A stretch of 64,000 nucleotides of DNA from Sphingobium sp. CR2-8 (GCF_035818615.1 NZ_JAYKZY010000002.1:1614501-1678500); one strand, 5' to 3'. Counted from the stretch's first letter, positions 18,247 to 27,673 are shown. Program-made: numbers and translations. The notes: generated from the letters alone by a model not told the origin.

Positions 18247-20036
18247 ATGTCAATACGCCGTCTGCCCGAACATCTGGTCAATCGTATCGCTGCCGGTGAA
18301 GTGGTCGAAAGACCCGCCAGCGCGCTCAAGGAAATCGTTGAAAACGCTTTGGATGCTGGCGCGACTCGCATCGCGATACGCCTGTCCCATGGCGGGCTGG
18401 ACCGGATAGAGGTCAGCGACGATGGCTGTGGCATGGATTCGGTCGACATGGCGCTGGCGCTGGAGCGGCATGCCACGTCCAAACTGCCTGACGATGCCAT
18501 TGAAAATGTAGCGACTTTGGGTTTTCGGGGGAGGCCCTGCCTTCGATCGCCAGCGTCGCGCGTCTGTCGATAGACAGTCGTCCGTCCGGCCAGGATGGAT
18601 GGAACCGCACGGTCGACAATGGCCAGCTGGTGGCGGAAGGGCCTGCCGCCCTCCCACCGGGCACGCGGGTCACGGTGGAGCAGTTGTTCGGTAAAGTGCC
18701 CGCCCGGCGTAAGTTCCTGCGCTCGGCAAAGGCCGAATATGCGGCCTGCCTCGACATCGTCCGTCGGCTCGCCATGGCGCATCCCCTCGTCGCCTTCTCG
18801 GTCGAACATGATGGTCGCCGGGTGCTGGGCGTGCAGGGCGGAGAGTCGCGGGAGGAGCGCGTCGCTGGCCTGACCGACCGGGCGCTGGCGGACAATCATG
18901 TCATCGTCAGCCTGGAGCGGGAGGGCGTGCAACTATCCGGCGTGGCGTCGATCCCAACCTACAATCGCGGGGTGGGCGATCATCAATATCTGTTCGTCAA
19001 TGGTCGCCCGGTCCGCGACAGACTGCTCATCGGCGCGTTGCGCGGCGCCTATGCCGACATGTTGGCGCGCGATCGGCATCCGGTGGTCGCCCTGTTCCTG
19101 GACGTGCCCGCGCAGGAGGTGGATGTGAACGTCCATCCGGCCAAGACGGAAGTGCGCTTTCGCGATCCGACGATGATCCGCGGCATGATCGTGTCAGGCC
19201 TGCGCCGCGCGCTCGATGCGGAGGGGTTTCGCGCCGTCCAGCATGCCGACCCGGCCGCGCTGTCTGCCTGGAAGCCCGAACCCGTTTCTCCGACACCCAT
19301 CGGATCGATGCCGATCTTCGAAGCGGCGGCATTGTCCCCTGCCAGCTATAGCCAGTTCGCGCCCTCCTCTCTGGCTGATCGCCGCGCATCCTTCATCACT
19401 CCGCCGCCGCAGGCGCGCGCCGAACCCGCCGCCGCGCCGCCGCCCGAAGGCAGCAGCTTCCCGCTGGGCGTGGCGCGGGGGCAGGTCGCGCGTACCTATA
19501 TCGTGGCGGAAGCCGAGGACGGTCTGGTGATCGTCGACCAGCATGCTGCCCATGAGCGGCTGACGCTGGAACGGATGCGCCGCGCCATGGAAGGGCAGGG
19601 CGTTGCGTCGCAGGCGTTGTTGCTGCCCGAAGTCGTGGAACTGGAAGAACCCGCCTGCGACCGGCTGGAAGCGCGGATCGCTGAACTGCGGGAATTCGGC
19701 CTCGACCTGGAGCGGTTCGGCCCGTCGGCCATGCTGGTGCGGTCGGTCCCGGCGATGCTGGGCCAATCGGACGTGCAGGGCCTCGTCACCGATCTGGCCG
19801 ATGATCTCGCCGCCTATGACAGTGCGTTATCGTTGAAGGAGCGGCTCGATCTCGTTGCGGCGACCATGGCCTGCCACGGGTCGGTCCGGGCCGGGCGGGT
19901 GCTGAGCGTCGCGGAAATGAACGCGCTGCTGCGCGAAATGGAAGTGACTCCGCGATCGGGCCAATGCAATCATGGACGGCCGACCTGGGTGAAACTGGGC
20001 CATGGCGACATAGAGAAATTGTTCGGAAGGAAATGA
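18247..20036 (+). pseudogene. mutL: DNA mismatch repair protein MutL, one-base frameshift
   Basis: The gene would encode a 596-residue MutL, but it is split. The first frame carries the GHKL ATPase motifs ([14 protein letters not shown]) up to GFRG, then leaves frame at the G run 18527-18531 (five G). With six G the reading continues [16 protein letters not shown] and runs intact to the stop. The C-terminal part keeps the endonuclease motif DQHAAHERLTLE, ACHGSVRA and CNHGRP, as in MutL of bacteria without MutH. Either the cell lacks functional MutL or one G was lost in sequencing. A small amount of full-length product could arise by slippage on GGG. Confidence 0.9.
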
Positions 20037-20040
20037 AACG

Positions 20041-20547
20041 ATGACGATCCTGGCCGCTCTTCTGTTAGCGACGGTGGGGACGCCCGCGATCGATCCGGCC
20101 TGTGCCACGCCAGCGCCGCTATCCGAACCCTGGACCAGTTGGACCCAAAGCGGGCAGGCCAAGGCCGGTGCAAAAGCAGACGGCGCACCGGCGCTGATCC
20201 TGGGCAAGCCCGTCGTCGCCACATTGACCCCCACGGCCTATGTCCAGTTCGTCGCGCAGCCCGGCAAAGGCGCAAAGGACGGATATGCCGGACTTTTCAC
20301 CCTGTCGATCAAACAGGCGGCGCGTGTCGGCATCGCGCTGGATGGTCCGGCCTGGATTGATGTCATTACCGATCAGACCGCGCAGACATCGGTTGAGCAT
20401 GGGCATGGTCCGACCTGTTCGGGCATCCGTAAGATCGTCTGGTTCAATCTGGCGGCGGGGCGGCACATCGTCCAAATCGCGGGATCGAAGGGGCCATCCA
20501 TGCGGGTAATGGCCGCCGATGCAACGGCGAACCAGCCCGTTCGCTAG
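20041..20547 (+). CDS. Exported protein of unknown function
   Basis: The 168-residue protein has a short signal peptide (MTILAALLLATVGTPA) and a mature domain with two Cys (PACATP and TCSGIR) that may form a disulphide. Readable segments are GKPVVATLTPTAYVQFVAQP and GYAGLFTLSIKQAARVGIALDGP, suggesting a beta-sandwich like carbohydrate-binding or lectin folds. The start is four bases after mutL with AAGGAAATGAA upstream, so it is co-transcribed. Similar sphingomonad proteins are, in my memory, often misnamed homogentisate dioxygenase; no such motif is present. Confidence 0.75.
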   Translation: MTILAALLLATVGTPAIDPACATPAPLSEPWTSWTQSGQAKAGAKADGAPALILGKPVVATLTPTAYVQFVAQPGKGAKDGYAGLFTLSIKQAARVGIALDGPAWIDVITDQTAQTSVEHGHGPTCSGIRKIVWFNLAAGRHIVQIAGSKGPSMRVMAADATANQPVR

Positions 20548-20557
20548 GCCCGCCCCG

Positions 20558-21028
20558 TCACACCGGACGGGTGCGCCACATCGCGATCGGGATCATCGTC
20601 AGCACCGGCTTGTCGTCCTGGTTCAGGATCGTCACCTTGTTGCGGACGATCCCCATTTCCGGACGGCTTTGCGACGGCCTTTTGTCGATCACTTCGCTTC
20701 GCCCATGCAAGGTGTCGCCGGGCCGAACCGGGCGCAACCAGCGCAATTCGTCCACGCCAATCGCCCCCAGGCTGGCGGCCTGCTGGCCCGGATTGTCCTG
20801 CATTGCCGCAACGAACATCTTCATGAACAGCGCGGTCGTATGCCATCCGCTGGCCGAAAGCGTACCGAAATGGGTGGCCGCCGCCGCTTCGTCGGACAGA
20901 TGGAAAGGCTGCGGGTCGAACTCTGCCGCGAAGGCGATCGTCTCATCACGCGATATGGTCAGCGGACCGAAATCGAACCCGTCGCCGATCGCGATATCCT
21001 CGAAATAGAGAATGTCATCCGCCATCAC
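20558..21028 (-). CDS. MaoC-like hot-dog dehydratase
   Basis: The 156-residue protein has the MaoC hydratase signature: AAEFDPQPFHLSDEAA with catalytic Asp/His, then FGTLSASGWHT. VRPGDTLHGRSEVIDKRPSQSRP closes the hot-dog fold. Members hydrate or dehydrate 3-hydroxyacyl-CoA-type substrates; the substrate is unknown here. It is convergent with the exported protein from the mutL transcript. Confidence 0.9.
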   Translation of the reverse strand: MMADDILYFEDIAIGDGFDFGPLTISRDETIAFAAEFDPQPFHLSDEAAAATHFGTLSASGWHTTALFMKMFVAAMQDNPGQQAASLGAIGVDELRWLRPVRPGDTLHGRSEVIDKRPSQSRPEMGIVRNKVTILNQDDKPVLTMIPIAMWRTRPV

Positions 21029-21096
21029 CCGTCTCCTGTTATTACGGACGATGGCCTACCGTTGCTTTCCGTTTACGTCAATGTCAGGAACGGCCT

Positions 21097-22383
21097 TCAA
21101 TGGGCGAGTAGACCGGCCAATGCGACTGGGTCGCCATCCGACGAACGCGCCGTCACGCCGATTAGGCGCGCGAGCAGCGGATAGACATCGACATTGGCGA
21201 ATCCCGTCGGTGCCTTTGCGCCCTTAGCGAAAGCCGGTCCGTTGGCGATGAACAACGCTTGCATTTCAGGCGCGCGATCGTCCCAGCCGTGATTGCCACC
21301 CGTCACCTCGCTCTTGGGCGCGCTCGGCTGAATTTCCCAACCGGTTTCGGCCAGGCAGAAATAAGGCGGGATGCGACGGTGGGTGCCATAGTGGAAGCGT
21401 GCCGGTATCTCCCCTTTGCGCCAGCATTGCATGTGCGGAATGGATCTGAGCAGCGCGGCCTCCAGCGCTTTTTCGCGCCCCGGCAGGGCCACGATACTGG
21501 CGTAGGGCCCGCTTTCCACGATCCGATAGTCTGCGGGGTTCGCAATCTTGTCCAACGCGATGATCCGGTCGGTCGATCGCGCGGCCATGCCATGGTCGGC
21601 GACCACCACCAGATTGACAGGTTGGCCCATCGCCTTCAGTCCCGCGACCAGTTCGCCGATATGGGCGTCCACCTCCGCCAGCGCCTGGGTCGTTTCCGGC
21701 GCATCCGGGCCTTTGACATGGCCGACCGTATCGACCGTGTCGAAATAAAGCGTCACGAAGCGCGGACGGATATCGGCGGGACGGCGCAACACATCGAGCA
21801 CCATATTAACGCGTTGCGTCCCGCCGATCTGCTGATTGAACTGTGCCCAGTCGCCTGGCCGGGTGCCACTATGAATGTCATGCGGCCAGGCTTTGTCCTG
21901 CGTGCCACCCCAGGGGACGTTAGACCCGGGCCAGAACATCGTCGCGGTGCGGACCCCCGCCTTTTCCGCCGTTACCCAGATCGGCTCGACATCGTTCCAC
22001 CAAAAGGGATCGTCGCTCGCCATCGTGAATTTTTCGCCCGGTCGTGCCGCGTCTTCCATGTTGTTGGCGACGATGCCGTTGCGATCGGGCCGGTCGCCGG
22101 TGACGATCGCCCAGTGATTGGGGAAAGTCTTGGTCGGGAAGGAAGGACGCATAGGCGCTTCGATGCCGTCTGCCGCCAAGGCTGCCAGATTTGGCGTCAC
22201 CCCGCGTTGCAGATAATCCGCGCGAAAGCCGTCGATCGACACCAATATCGTGACCGGCGCACGTTGCTCGGCTTGGGCGGTCGGGGCGGGGCGGTCAATT
22301 GCGGCGGTGGTGCAGGCACTCAACCCGGCCAGAACGAGTAAAGCAGGGGCGAGCAAAGCAGGAGCAAGAAAACGGGGCGGCAT
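21097..22383 (-). CDS. Alkaline-phosphatase-fold nucleotide pyrophosphatase/phosphodiesterase lipoprotein
   Basis: The 428-residue protein belongs to the NPP (ectonucleotide pyrophosphatase/phosphodiesterase) family. A lipobox LSAC near residue 23 indicates a lipoprotein. The metal-binding Asp is in ILVSIDGFRADYL, the nucleophile Thr in FPTKTFPNH, and later metal ligands in LYFDTVDTVGH, VVADHGMA and GNHGWDD. It probably cleaves phosphodiesters in the periplasm or on the surface. It stands alone. Confidence 0.9.
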   Translation of the reverse strand: MPPRFLAPALLAPALLVLAGLSACTTAAIDRPAPTAQAEQRAPVTILVSIDGFRADYLQRGVTPNLAALAADGIEAPMRPSFPTKTFPNHWAIVTGDRPDRNGIVANNMEDAARPGEKFTMASDDPFWWNDVEPIWVTAEKAGVRTATMFWPGSNVPWGGTQDKAWPHDIHSGTRPGDWAQFNQQIGGTQRVNMVLDVLRRPADIRPRFVTLYFDTVDTVGHVKGPDAPETTQALAEVDAHIGELVAGLKAMGQPVNLVVVADHGMAARSTDRIIALDKIANPADYRIVESGPYASIVALPGREKALEAALLRSIPHMQCWRKGEIPARFHYGTHRRIPPYFCLAETGWEIQPSAPKSEVTGGNHGWDDRAPEMQALFIANGPAFAKGAKAPTGFANVDVYPLLARLIGVTARSSDGDPVALAGLLAH

Positions 22384-22451
22384 GGCGACTCTTCTTCTAT
22401 TTTACGAATGCCAATCGCTTAGCAGTCATCCGATGACGGTAAAGTGACGTT

Positions 22452-22973
22452 TCATTTGAGATGCTCGCGGAGGGTCAACCAGACGGTCCGCTTCGCCTCC
22501 CGCGACAGGCTGGCATAGGCCCCGCTGGAGGAGGGCAGGTCGATGAGCGCCACGCCCGGCCGTTCGCCCAGCTGCCGCCGTCCGTGCAGGCTGGCCGTCT
22601 TCCCGTTGAACCCGATCGCCCGTAACGTCGGCAGCCGTTCCACGAACGATCCCAGATCGCGCAGTTCCGCGCCTCTGATGCTGCTATCCAGGCTACCCGA
22701 TCGATCCGCACTTTCGATCACGTCCCACAGGCCGATGCCCAGCGCCCGCAGCCTTTTCAGCCGCATCGCATAGGATGCGGCCCGCAGATCTTCGTCCAGC
22801 ACACCGCCCAGCAAATCCCAGAAGGCATTGCCGCGATGGGCATAATATTCGCCCTGTTTGATCGAGGCATCGCCTGGCAGGCTGCCCAGGATCAGGACGC
22901 GGGTGTTTGCATCGACGCTGGGCGGAAAGGCGGCCTTGCGTATCGCAGGCATCTGGCCGATCCGCAGCGCCAT
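22452..22973 (-). CDS. DNA-deoxyinosine glycosylase (UDG superfamily)
   Basis: The 173-residue protein resembles the hypoxanthine-DNA glycosylase branch of the uracil-DNA glycosylase superfamily. The active-site loop is RVLILGSLPGDASIKQGEYY, followed by AHRGNAFWDLLG; LIDLPSSSGAYA is the C-terminal motif. It removes deaminated adenine (hypoxanthine) from DNA. It lies 7 bases after ychF in the same direction. An inner ATG at 22952 is an alternative start. Confidence 0.88.
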   Translation of the reverse strand: MALRIGQMPAIRKAAFPPSVDANTRVLILGSLPGDASIKQGEYYAHRGNAFWDLLGGVLDEDLRAASYAMRLKRLRALGIGLWDVIESADRSGSLDSSIRGAELRDLGSFVERLPTLRAIGFNGKTASLHGRRQLGERPGVALIDLPSSSGAYASLSREAKRTVWLTLREHLK

Positions 22974-22980
22974 GCCGCGA

Positions 22981-24081
22981 TCAGACGTTGAAACGGAACA
23001 GCATGATGTCGCCGTCCTGCGTCACATATTCCTTGCCTTCGGACCGCCACTTGCCCGCTTCCTTGGCCCCGGCTTCGCCATTATATTGCACATAGTCGGC
23101 ATAGGCCATGGTTTCGGCGCGAATGAAGCCCTTTTCGAAATCGGTATGGATCGCGCCTGCCGCCTGGGGCGCCTTCGATCCTTTCGCCACGGTCCAGGCA
23201 CGCGCTTCCTTCGGTCCCACGGTGAAGAAGGTGATGAGGCCCAGCAGTTCGTAACCCGCGCGAATGATGCGCGCGAGGCCCGCTTCGGTCAGGCCCAGCG
23301 CTTCGAGATATTCGGCGCGTTCCTCGACAGGCATGGTGACCAGTTCGGCCTCGATCGCGGCGGATACGATCACGGCGCTGGCATTTTCCACCTTCGCCTT
23401 TTCGAACACGCGCGCGGAAAAGGCGTTGCCCTCCGATGCAGCGTCTTCCTCGACATTGCAGACGTAGAGGACCGGCTTGGCGGTCAGCAACTGCGCCTGC
23501 CTGAACAGGCGATCTTCTTCTTCGTCGCGCGGCACGGTGAGGCGGGCGGGCTTGCCTTCGCGCAGCAGGTCCAGCGCCTGGCCCAGCACGGTGGCGGCGG
23601 CTTTCGCTTCCTTGTCGCCCTGCGCGGCTTTCTTGGCGAGGTTTGGAACGCGCTTTTCCAGGCTTTCCAGGTCCGCCAGCATCAATTCCATCTCGACCGT
23701 CTCGGCGTCGGCGATCGGATCGACCTTGCCCTCGACATGGGTGATGTCGTCATCCTCGAAACAGCGCAGCACATGGACGATGGCGTCGGTTTCACGGATG
23801 TTGGCCAGAAACTGGTTGCCCAGCCCTTCGCCCTTCGACGCGCCGCGCACCAGGCCCGCGATATCCACGAAGCTGAGCTCCGTTTCGATGATCTTCGCGC
23901 TGCCGCCGATCTTTGCGATCGTGTCGAGCCGATCGTCGGGCACCGCAACGCGGCCCTCATTCGGCTCGATCGTGCAGAAGGGATAGTTGGCCGCCTGCGC
24001 CGCCTGCGTTTCGGTCAGCGCGTTGAACAGGGTGGACTTGCCCACATTGGGGAGGCCGACGATACCGCAACGAAAACCCAT
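22981..24081 (-). CDS. ychF: Redox-regulated ATPase YchF
   Basis: The 366-residue Obg-family P-loop protein has GLPNVGKSTLFNALT as G1 and the NxxE-like specificity that makes YchF use ATP. FVDIAGLVRGASKGEGLGN is G3, and the TGS domain ends with QYNGEAGAKEAGKWRSEGK and YVTQDGDIMLFRFNV. It binds ribosomes and modulates stress responses. It precedes the deoxyinosine glycosylase gene. Confidence 0.96.
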   Translation of the reverse strand: MGFRCGIVGLPNVGKSTLFNALTETQAAQAANYPFCTIEPNEGRVAVPDDRLDTIAKIGGSAKIIETELSFVDIAGLVRGASKGEGLGNQFLANIRETDAIVHVLRCFEDDDITHVEGKVDPIADAETVEMELMLADLESLEKRVPNLAKKAAQGDKEAKAAATVLGQALDLLREGKPARLTVPRDEEEDRLFRQAQLLTAKPVLYVCNVEEDAASEGNAFSARVFEKAKVENASAVIVSAAIEAELVTMPVEERAEYLEALGLTEAGLARIIRAGYELLGLITFFTVGPKEARAWTVAKGSKAPQAAGAIHTDFEKGFIRAETMAYADYVQYNGEAGAKEAGKWRSEGKEYVTQDGDIMLFRFNV

Positions 24082-24217
24082 TTGACTGCCTTACAAGATC
24101 GGAAAGATTTGCGCGCCCGATAGCGCTTTGTGCAGATAAAGGCCAGCCTTGGACGCGACAGGGGGGTGGACAAAAGGCGCGATTGATAAGCGCGTCGCTT
24201 TGGCCGCATAGAGGATC

Positions 24218-24676
24218 ATGACCCAAGAGAGCATCGAACCGAGCCGAGAAACCCACTGGATCGACCAGAAGGGGCGGGCGTGGAAAAAGCGCCCCGCGCA
24301 TGAAACCGGCGCGTTCGGCCGCTGCCCGCGCTGCGGCGAGGGGCATATCTTCACCGGTTTCCTGACGATGCGCGATCGGTGCGAGGTCTGCGATCTGGAC
24401 TACAGCTTCGCCGATCCGGCCGATGGTCCCGCGGTGTTCGTGCAGTTGTTCGCCTGCGTGCCGGGCGTGGTCTTCATCATCATGCTGGAGATCATGGCGC
24501 GGCCAGGGCTGTGGGTGCATCTGGCCGTGGGCGTGCCGGTGCTGATCCTGACGACGCTCCTGCCGATGCGGCCGATCAAGGGCTGGCTGATCGCCGCCCA
24601 GTTCACCAACAGTGCGCAGGAAGCCGGCACCGGCGCGCTATGGGCGAAGCTGCATGGGGGAGAGCCACGCGACTAG
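24218..24676 (+). CDS. DUF983 zinc-ribbon membrane protein
   Basis: The 152-residue protein has a Cys-rich head (CPRCGEGHIF and CEVCDLDY, a zinc ribbon) followed by two membrane helices (FVQLFACVPGVVFIIML and LAVGVPVLILTTLLP). This matches DUF983. Family members are often near cytochrome oxidase or mobile genes, but none is here. Function is unknown. The end overlaps the convergent cyclase gene by 4 bases. Confidence 0.88.
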   Translation: MTQESIEPSRETHWIDQKGRAWKKRPAHETGAFGRCPRCGEGHIFTGFLTMRDRCEVCDLDYSFADPADGPAVFVQLFACVPGVVFIIMLEIMARPGLWVHLAVGVPVLILTTLLPMRPIKGWLIAAQFTNSAQEAGTGALWAKLHGGEPRD

Positions 24677-25514
24677 GGCTTGGCTTCGACCTTGATCTCG
24701 AACAGTTTCGGCCAGTTCTTGCCGGTGATGAAGACGCGATCCTTCGTTGCGTCATAGGCGATGCCGTTGGCGACCGCTTCGCTATCGGTCACGCCCGCCA
24801 CCTTGCGCAACGGACCGACGTCGATCCAGTCGACGACCGCGCCGGTCGTAGGATTTATCCGGGCTATCCGGGTATCATACCAGATATTGGCCCACACCTC
24901 CCCCTTCACATATTCCAGTTCGTTCAGGCGATCGACCGCGCGGCCGTTCCAGGTCACGGTGATCCGGCGCTGTTCGGTCAGGCTGTCGGGGTCGAGGAAG
25001 CGCAGTTGCGCGGTGCCATCGCTCATGATGAGGCTGCGCCCATCCTGCGTCATGCCCCAACCTTCACCGTCATAGCGGAAGTCGGACAGCGGCTTGAAAT
25101 CGGACAAATTCCAGACGAACCCCCGGCGATGCCGCCAGGTCAGGCTGACCAGCTTGCCGCCCCAGTTGACGATCCCTTCACCGAAATAGGGGGGGCGATC
25201 ACGCGGCGTTGCAGGACTTTGCCGGTCTTGATCGCGACCTTGCGAATGTCCGACTGCCCCTCCAGCCCGGTGCTCTCATAGAGTGCGCCATCATGGTAGA
25301 AGAGGCCTTCGGTGAAGGCGCTGGCGTCATGCGGGTGGGTGGCGACCAATTTCCAGGATGTGTCGGCAGCGGCGGACGTGGACAGGATCGCAAGCCAGGC
25401 GAAAGCGCCAATCCACCATTTCCGTTCGGTTCGAGCCTGTCGAGAACCTTTGCGCGAGGGTTCTCGACAGGCTCGAACCGAACGGGGTGGGTGTGGTGAA
25501 AACTGCGCCTTCAT
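24673..25514 (-). pseudogene. Glutaminyl-peptide cyclotransferase, one-base frameshift
   Basis: The gene should encode a 280-residue exported glutamine cyclotransferase (beta-propeller; forms N-terminal pyroglutamate). The first frame runs from ATG 25514, overlapping the ygfZ stop as ATGA, through a signal peptide (GAFAWLAILSTSAAA) and PHDASAFTEGLFYHDGALYE; it leaves frame at the run of seven C (G on the plus strand, 25189-25195). With eight C it continues APPYFGEGIVNWGGKL and then the second frame RYDGEGWGMTQDGRSL to the end. The leader ahead of the signal peptide contains a translated palindromic repeat (25422-25485). Real loss or base-calling error cannot be told apart here. Confidence 0.85.
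25422..25485. repeat. Perfect 27-bp inverted repeat (family C), inside coding leader
   Basis: Arms 25422-25448 and 25459-25485 are exact reverse complements with a 10-base loop; the core is TTCGGTTCGAGCCTGTCGAG. It is translated on the minus strand within the cyclase leader (VRACREP...RQARTER). Related pieces lie at 26297-26324 and 35268-35328. Confidence 0.92.
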
Positions 25515-26248
25515 TCCGCCGCCTGTCCTTCGATCGCCTCGGCAAGCCATGCGGGCAAAATTGCGGGATCTATATTCTCCACCCGGTGCAACTCGACCGA
25601 AAGGTCCATGTCCGGCAATGCCGCACGCTGCCGCTTCTCATCCGCTTGCGCCAGCGGCACGGCGATGAGGCGGCGGCTCACCTTGTTACGATAATGCATG
25701 CGGGCGGTATTTTCCTGCCCGACGTAGCAGCCTTTGTCATAATCGACGCCGTGCAGTTCCTCCGCATTGGTTTCTAGCCACAGCGTCTGGTCCTGCCCCA
25801 ATTCCTGCGCCCCTTCGAATATGCCCAGCGAAAGGCGATGAGCGCGGAAGGCCGGTGCGGCGTCGCCATCGCTCGCCGGCGCGATCCAGCGATGGCCGAG
25901 CGCGGGGAGGCGCGGGTCGAGCGGCTGGTCAAAAGCATCAAGCGACCAGTGGATGGCAAGGCCCTCTTCGCGGGCGATCGTCACCTTGCGTCGCAAACGA
26001 TAGAGGATCAGCCGCTTCGCAAGCGCCTCGGCCTGCGCCGCCTCGCAATCGATCAGCACATCGTCGCCGTCCCCCCAAAGGATGAAATCATACAGCGCCT
26101 TGCCCTGCGGCGTCAGCAGTCCGCTCCAGCGCGGTTGGCCCGGCTGGAGCGTCAGCACGTCGCGGGTCAGCAGGCCTTGGAGAAAAGGCTTGGCCTCCTC
26201 GCCGGAAATTCTCAGGATCGTGCGGTCGCTTAGGGTGGTGCCGGTCAT
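25511..26248 (-). CDS. ygfZ: Folate-binding Fe-S cluster maturation protein YgfZ
   Basis: The 245-residue protein has the GcvT-like fold and the YgfZ hallmark KGCYVGQE with its conserved Cys, in DYDKGCYVGQENTARMHYR. YgfZ helps repair or assemble certain Fe-S proteins together with folate. I chose ATG 26248 (TGTTLSDRTILRISG...); an upstream GTG at 26272 is possible. It is divergent from dihydroorotase and overlaps the cyclase gene by 4 bases. Confidence 0.9.
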   Translation of the reverse strand: MTGTTLSDRTILRISGEEAKPFLQGLLTRDVLTLQPGQPRWSGLLTPQGKALYDFILWGDGDDVLIDCEAAQAEALAKRLILYRLRRKVTIAREEGLAIHWSLDAFDQPLDPRLPALGHRWIAPASDGDAAPAFRAHRLSLGIFEGAQELGQDQTLWLETNAEELHGVDYDKGCYVGQENTARMHYRNKVSRRLIAVPLAQADEKRQRAALPDMDLSVELHRVENIDPAILPAWLAEAIEGQAAE

Positions 26249-26296
26249 CGGCTTTAGGTAGGACGGCAGCACGACTTAGCCAAGGCGCATACGCAC

Positions 26297-26324
26297 GGTT
26301 CTCGACTTCGCTCGAACCGAACGG
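26297..26324. repeat. Partial copy of palindromic family C upstream of dihydroorotase
   Basis: GGTTCTCGACTTCGCTCGAA followed by CCGAACGG is one arm of family C with its own small hairpin. It ends right before GGAG, the likely ribosome binding site of the gene starting at 26335, so the repeat sits in that 5' untranslated region. Confidence 0.7.
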
Positions 26325-26334
26325 AGATTTTATT

Positions 26335-27666
26335 ATGACCCAGACCTACGACATGATCCTCAAGAACGGCACCGTCCATACGCCGGGCGGCGCGGAGAGC
26401 GTGGATGTGGGCGTCCTAGCCGGGAAGATCGTGGCGATCGGTACGTCCCTGGGCGATGCGGGCGAGCTGATCGACTGCACCGGCCTGGACGTGCTGCCCG
26501 GCTGCATCGACAGCCAGGTCCATTTCCGCGAGCCAGGGTTGGAGCATAAGGAAGACCTCGAATCGGGCAGCCGCGCCGCGGTGCTGGGCGGCATCACCGC
26601 CGTGTTCGAAATGCCCAACACCAATCCCAACACCGACACCGCCGAACGCGTGCATGACAAGCTGAAGCGCGCGCATCATCGCATGTGGTGCGACCATGCC
26701 TTCTATGTCGGCGCGACGGCGGACAATGCCGAGCAGCTTCGCGAACTGGAACGCATCCCTGGCACGTCGGGGGTCAAGATCTTCATGGGCGCATCGACCG
26801 GCAGCCTGTTGGTGGACGATGACGACGCCCTCTCGCGCGTACTGGCAAGCGGCACGCGCCGGGTCGCCATCCATGCCGAGGATGAGACGCGGATGAACGC
26901 GCGCAAAATCCATGCGGAGGAGGGCGATCCATCGACTCACCCCGTCTGGCGCGATGACGAAAGCGCCTTGATCGCGACGAAGCGGATCATCGCGCTGGCC
27001 CGCAAGGCGCGCCGTCGTATCCATATCCTGCATATCACCACCCCGGCCGAACTGGAATATATCGGCCAGAACAAGGATATCGCGACCTGCGAAGTCACCC
27101 CCCAGCATCTGACGCTGGCGGGCGAGGACGCCTATCCGCGTCTGGGCACCTATGCGCAGATGAACCCGCCCATCCGGTCCGGCGCGCATCGCGACGGCCT
27201 GTGGTTCTGGCTCAACCAGGGCGTGCCCGACGTGCTGGGCAGCGACCACGCGCCGCACACCAAGGAGGAGAAGGCGAAGACCTATCCCGCCTCGCCCAGC
27301 GGCATGCCCGGCGTCCAGACGCTGGTGCCGTTGCTGCTCAACCATGTGGCGGAAGGGCGGCTGTCGCTGCGCCGCTTCATCGAACTGACGTCATCGGGGC
27401 CGCAGCGCGTGTTCGGCCTGACCGGCAAGGGGCGGATTGCGCTCGGCTATGATGCCGACTTCACGGTGGTGGACCTCAAAAAGCGTTGGACCGTGGGCAG
27501 CGACTGGCTCGCCTCGCGCTGCGCCTGGTCCCCGTTCGAGGGCGATCAACTGACCGGCAAGGCGGTCGGCACGATCATTCGCGGCAACACGGTGATGTGG
27601 GAAGACGCGCTCGCCAACGCTGCGATCGGCGAAGCGGTGCGGTTCGAGGCTACAGAATTTCGCTAA
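26335..27666 (+). CDS. Dihydroorotase (PRK09060-type)
   Basis: The 443-residue amidohydrolase cyclises carbamoyl aspartate to dihydroorotate in pyrimidine synthesis. Seen: IDSQVHFREPG, KEDLESGSRAAVLGGITAV, FEMPNTNP, the carboxylated Lys in GVKIFMGASTGSL, HAEDE, LHITTPAEL and the catalytic Asp in GSDHAPHT. The usual first His of H-x-H is Gln here (DSQVHF), which I recall as normal for this alphaproteobacterial subgroup. GGAG precedes ATG by 8 bases. Allantoinase or hydantoinase are less likely. Confidence 0.87.
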   Translation: MTQTYDMILKNGTVHTPGGAESVDVGVLAGKIVAIGTSLGDAGELIDCTGLDVLPGCIDSQVHFREPGLEHKEDLESGSRAAVLGGITAVFEMPNTNPNTDTAERVHDKLKRAHHRMWCDHAFYVGATADNAEQLRELERIPGTSGVKIFMGASTGSLLVDDDDALSRVLASGTRRVAIHAEDETRMNARKIHAEEGDPSTHPVWRDDESALIATKRIIALARKARRRIHILHITTPAELEYIGQNKDIATCEVTPQHLTLAGEDAYPRLGTYAQMNPPIRSGAHRDGLWFWLNQGVPDVLGSDHAPHTKEEKAKTYPASPSGMPGVQTLVPLLLNHVAEGRLSLRRFIELTSSGPQRVFGLTGKGRIALGYDADFTVVDLKKRWTVGSDWLASRCAWSPFEGDQLTGKAVGTIIRGNTVMWEDALANAAIGEAVRFEATEFR

Positions 27667-27673
27667 GGATGGT

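Noticed and set aside
18526..18534. Programmed -1 frameshift in mutL
   Set aside because: The G5 run can slip, but no downstream stimulatory pseudoknot was apparent and MutL is not known to use recoding; a simple one-base loss is the better reading.
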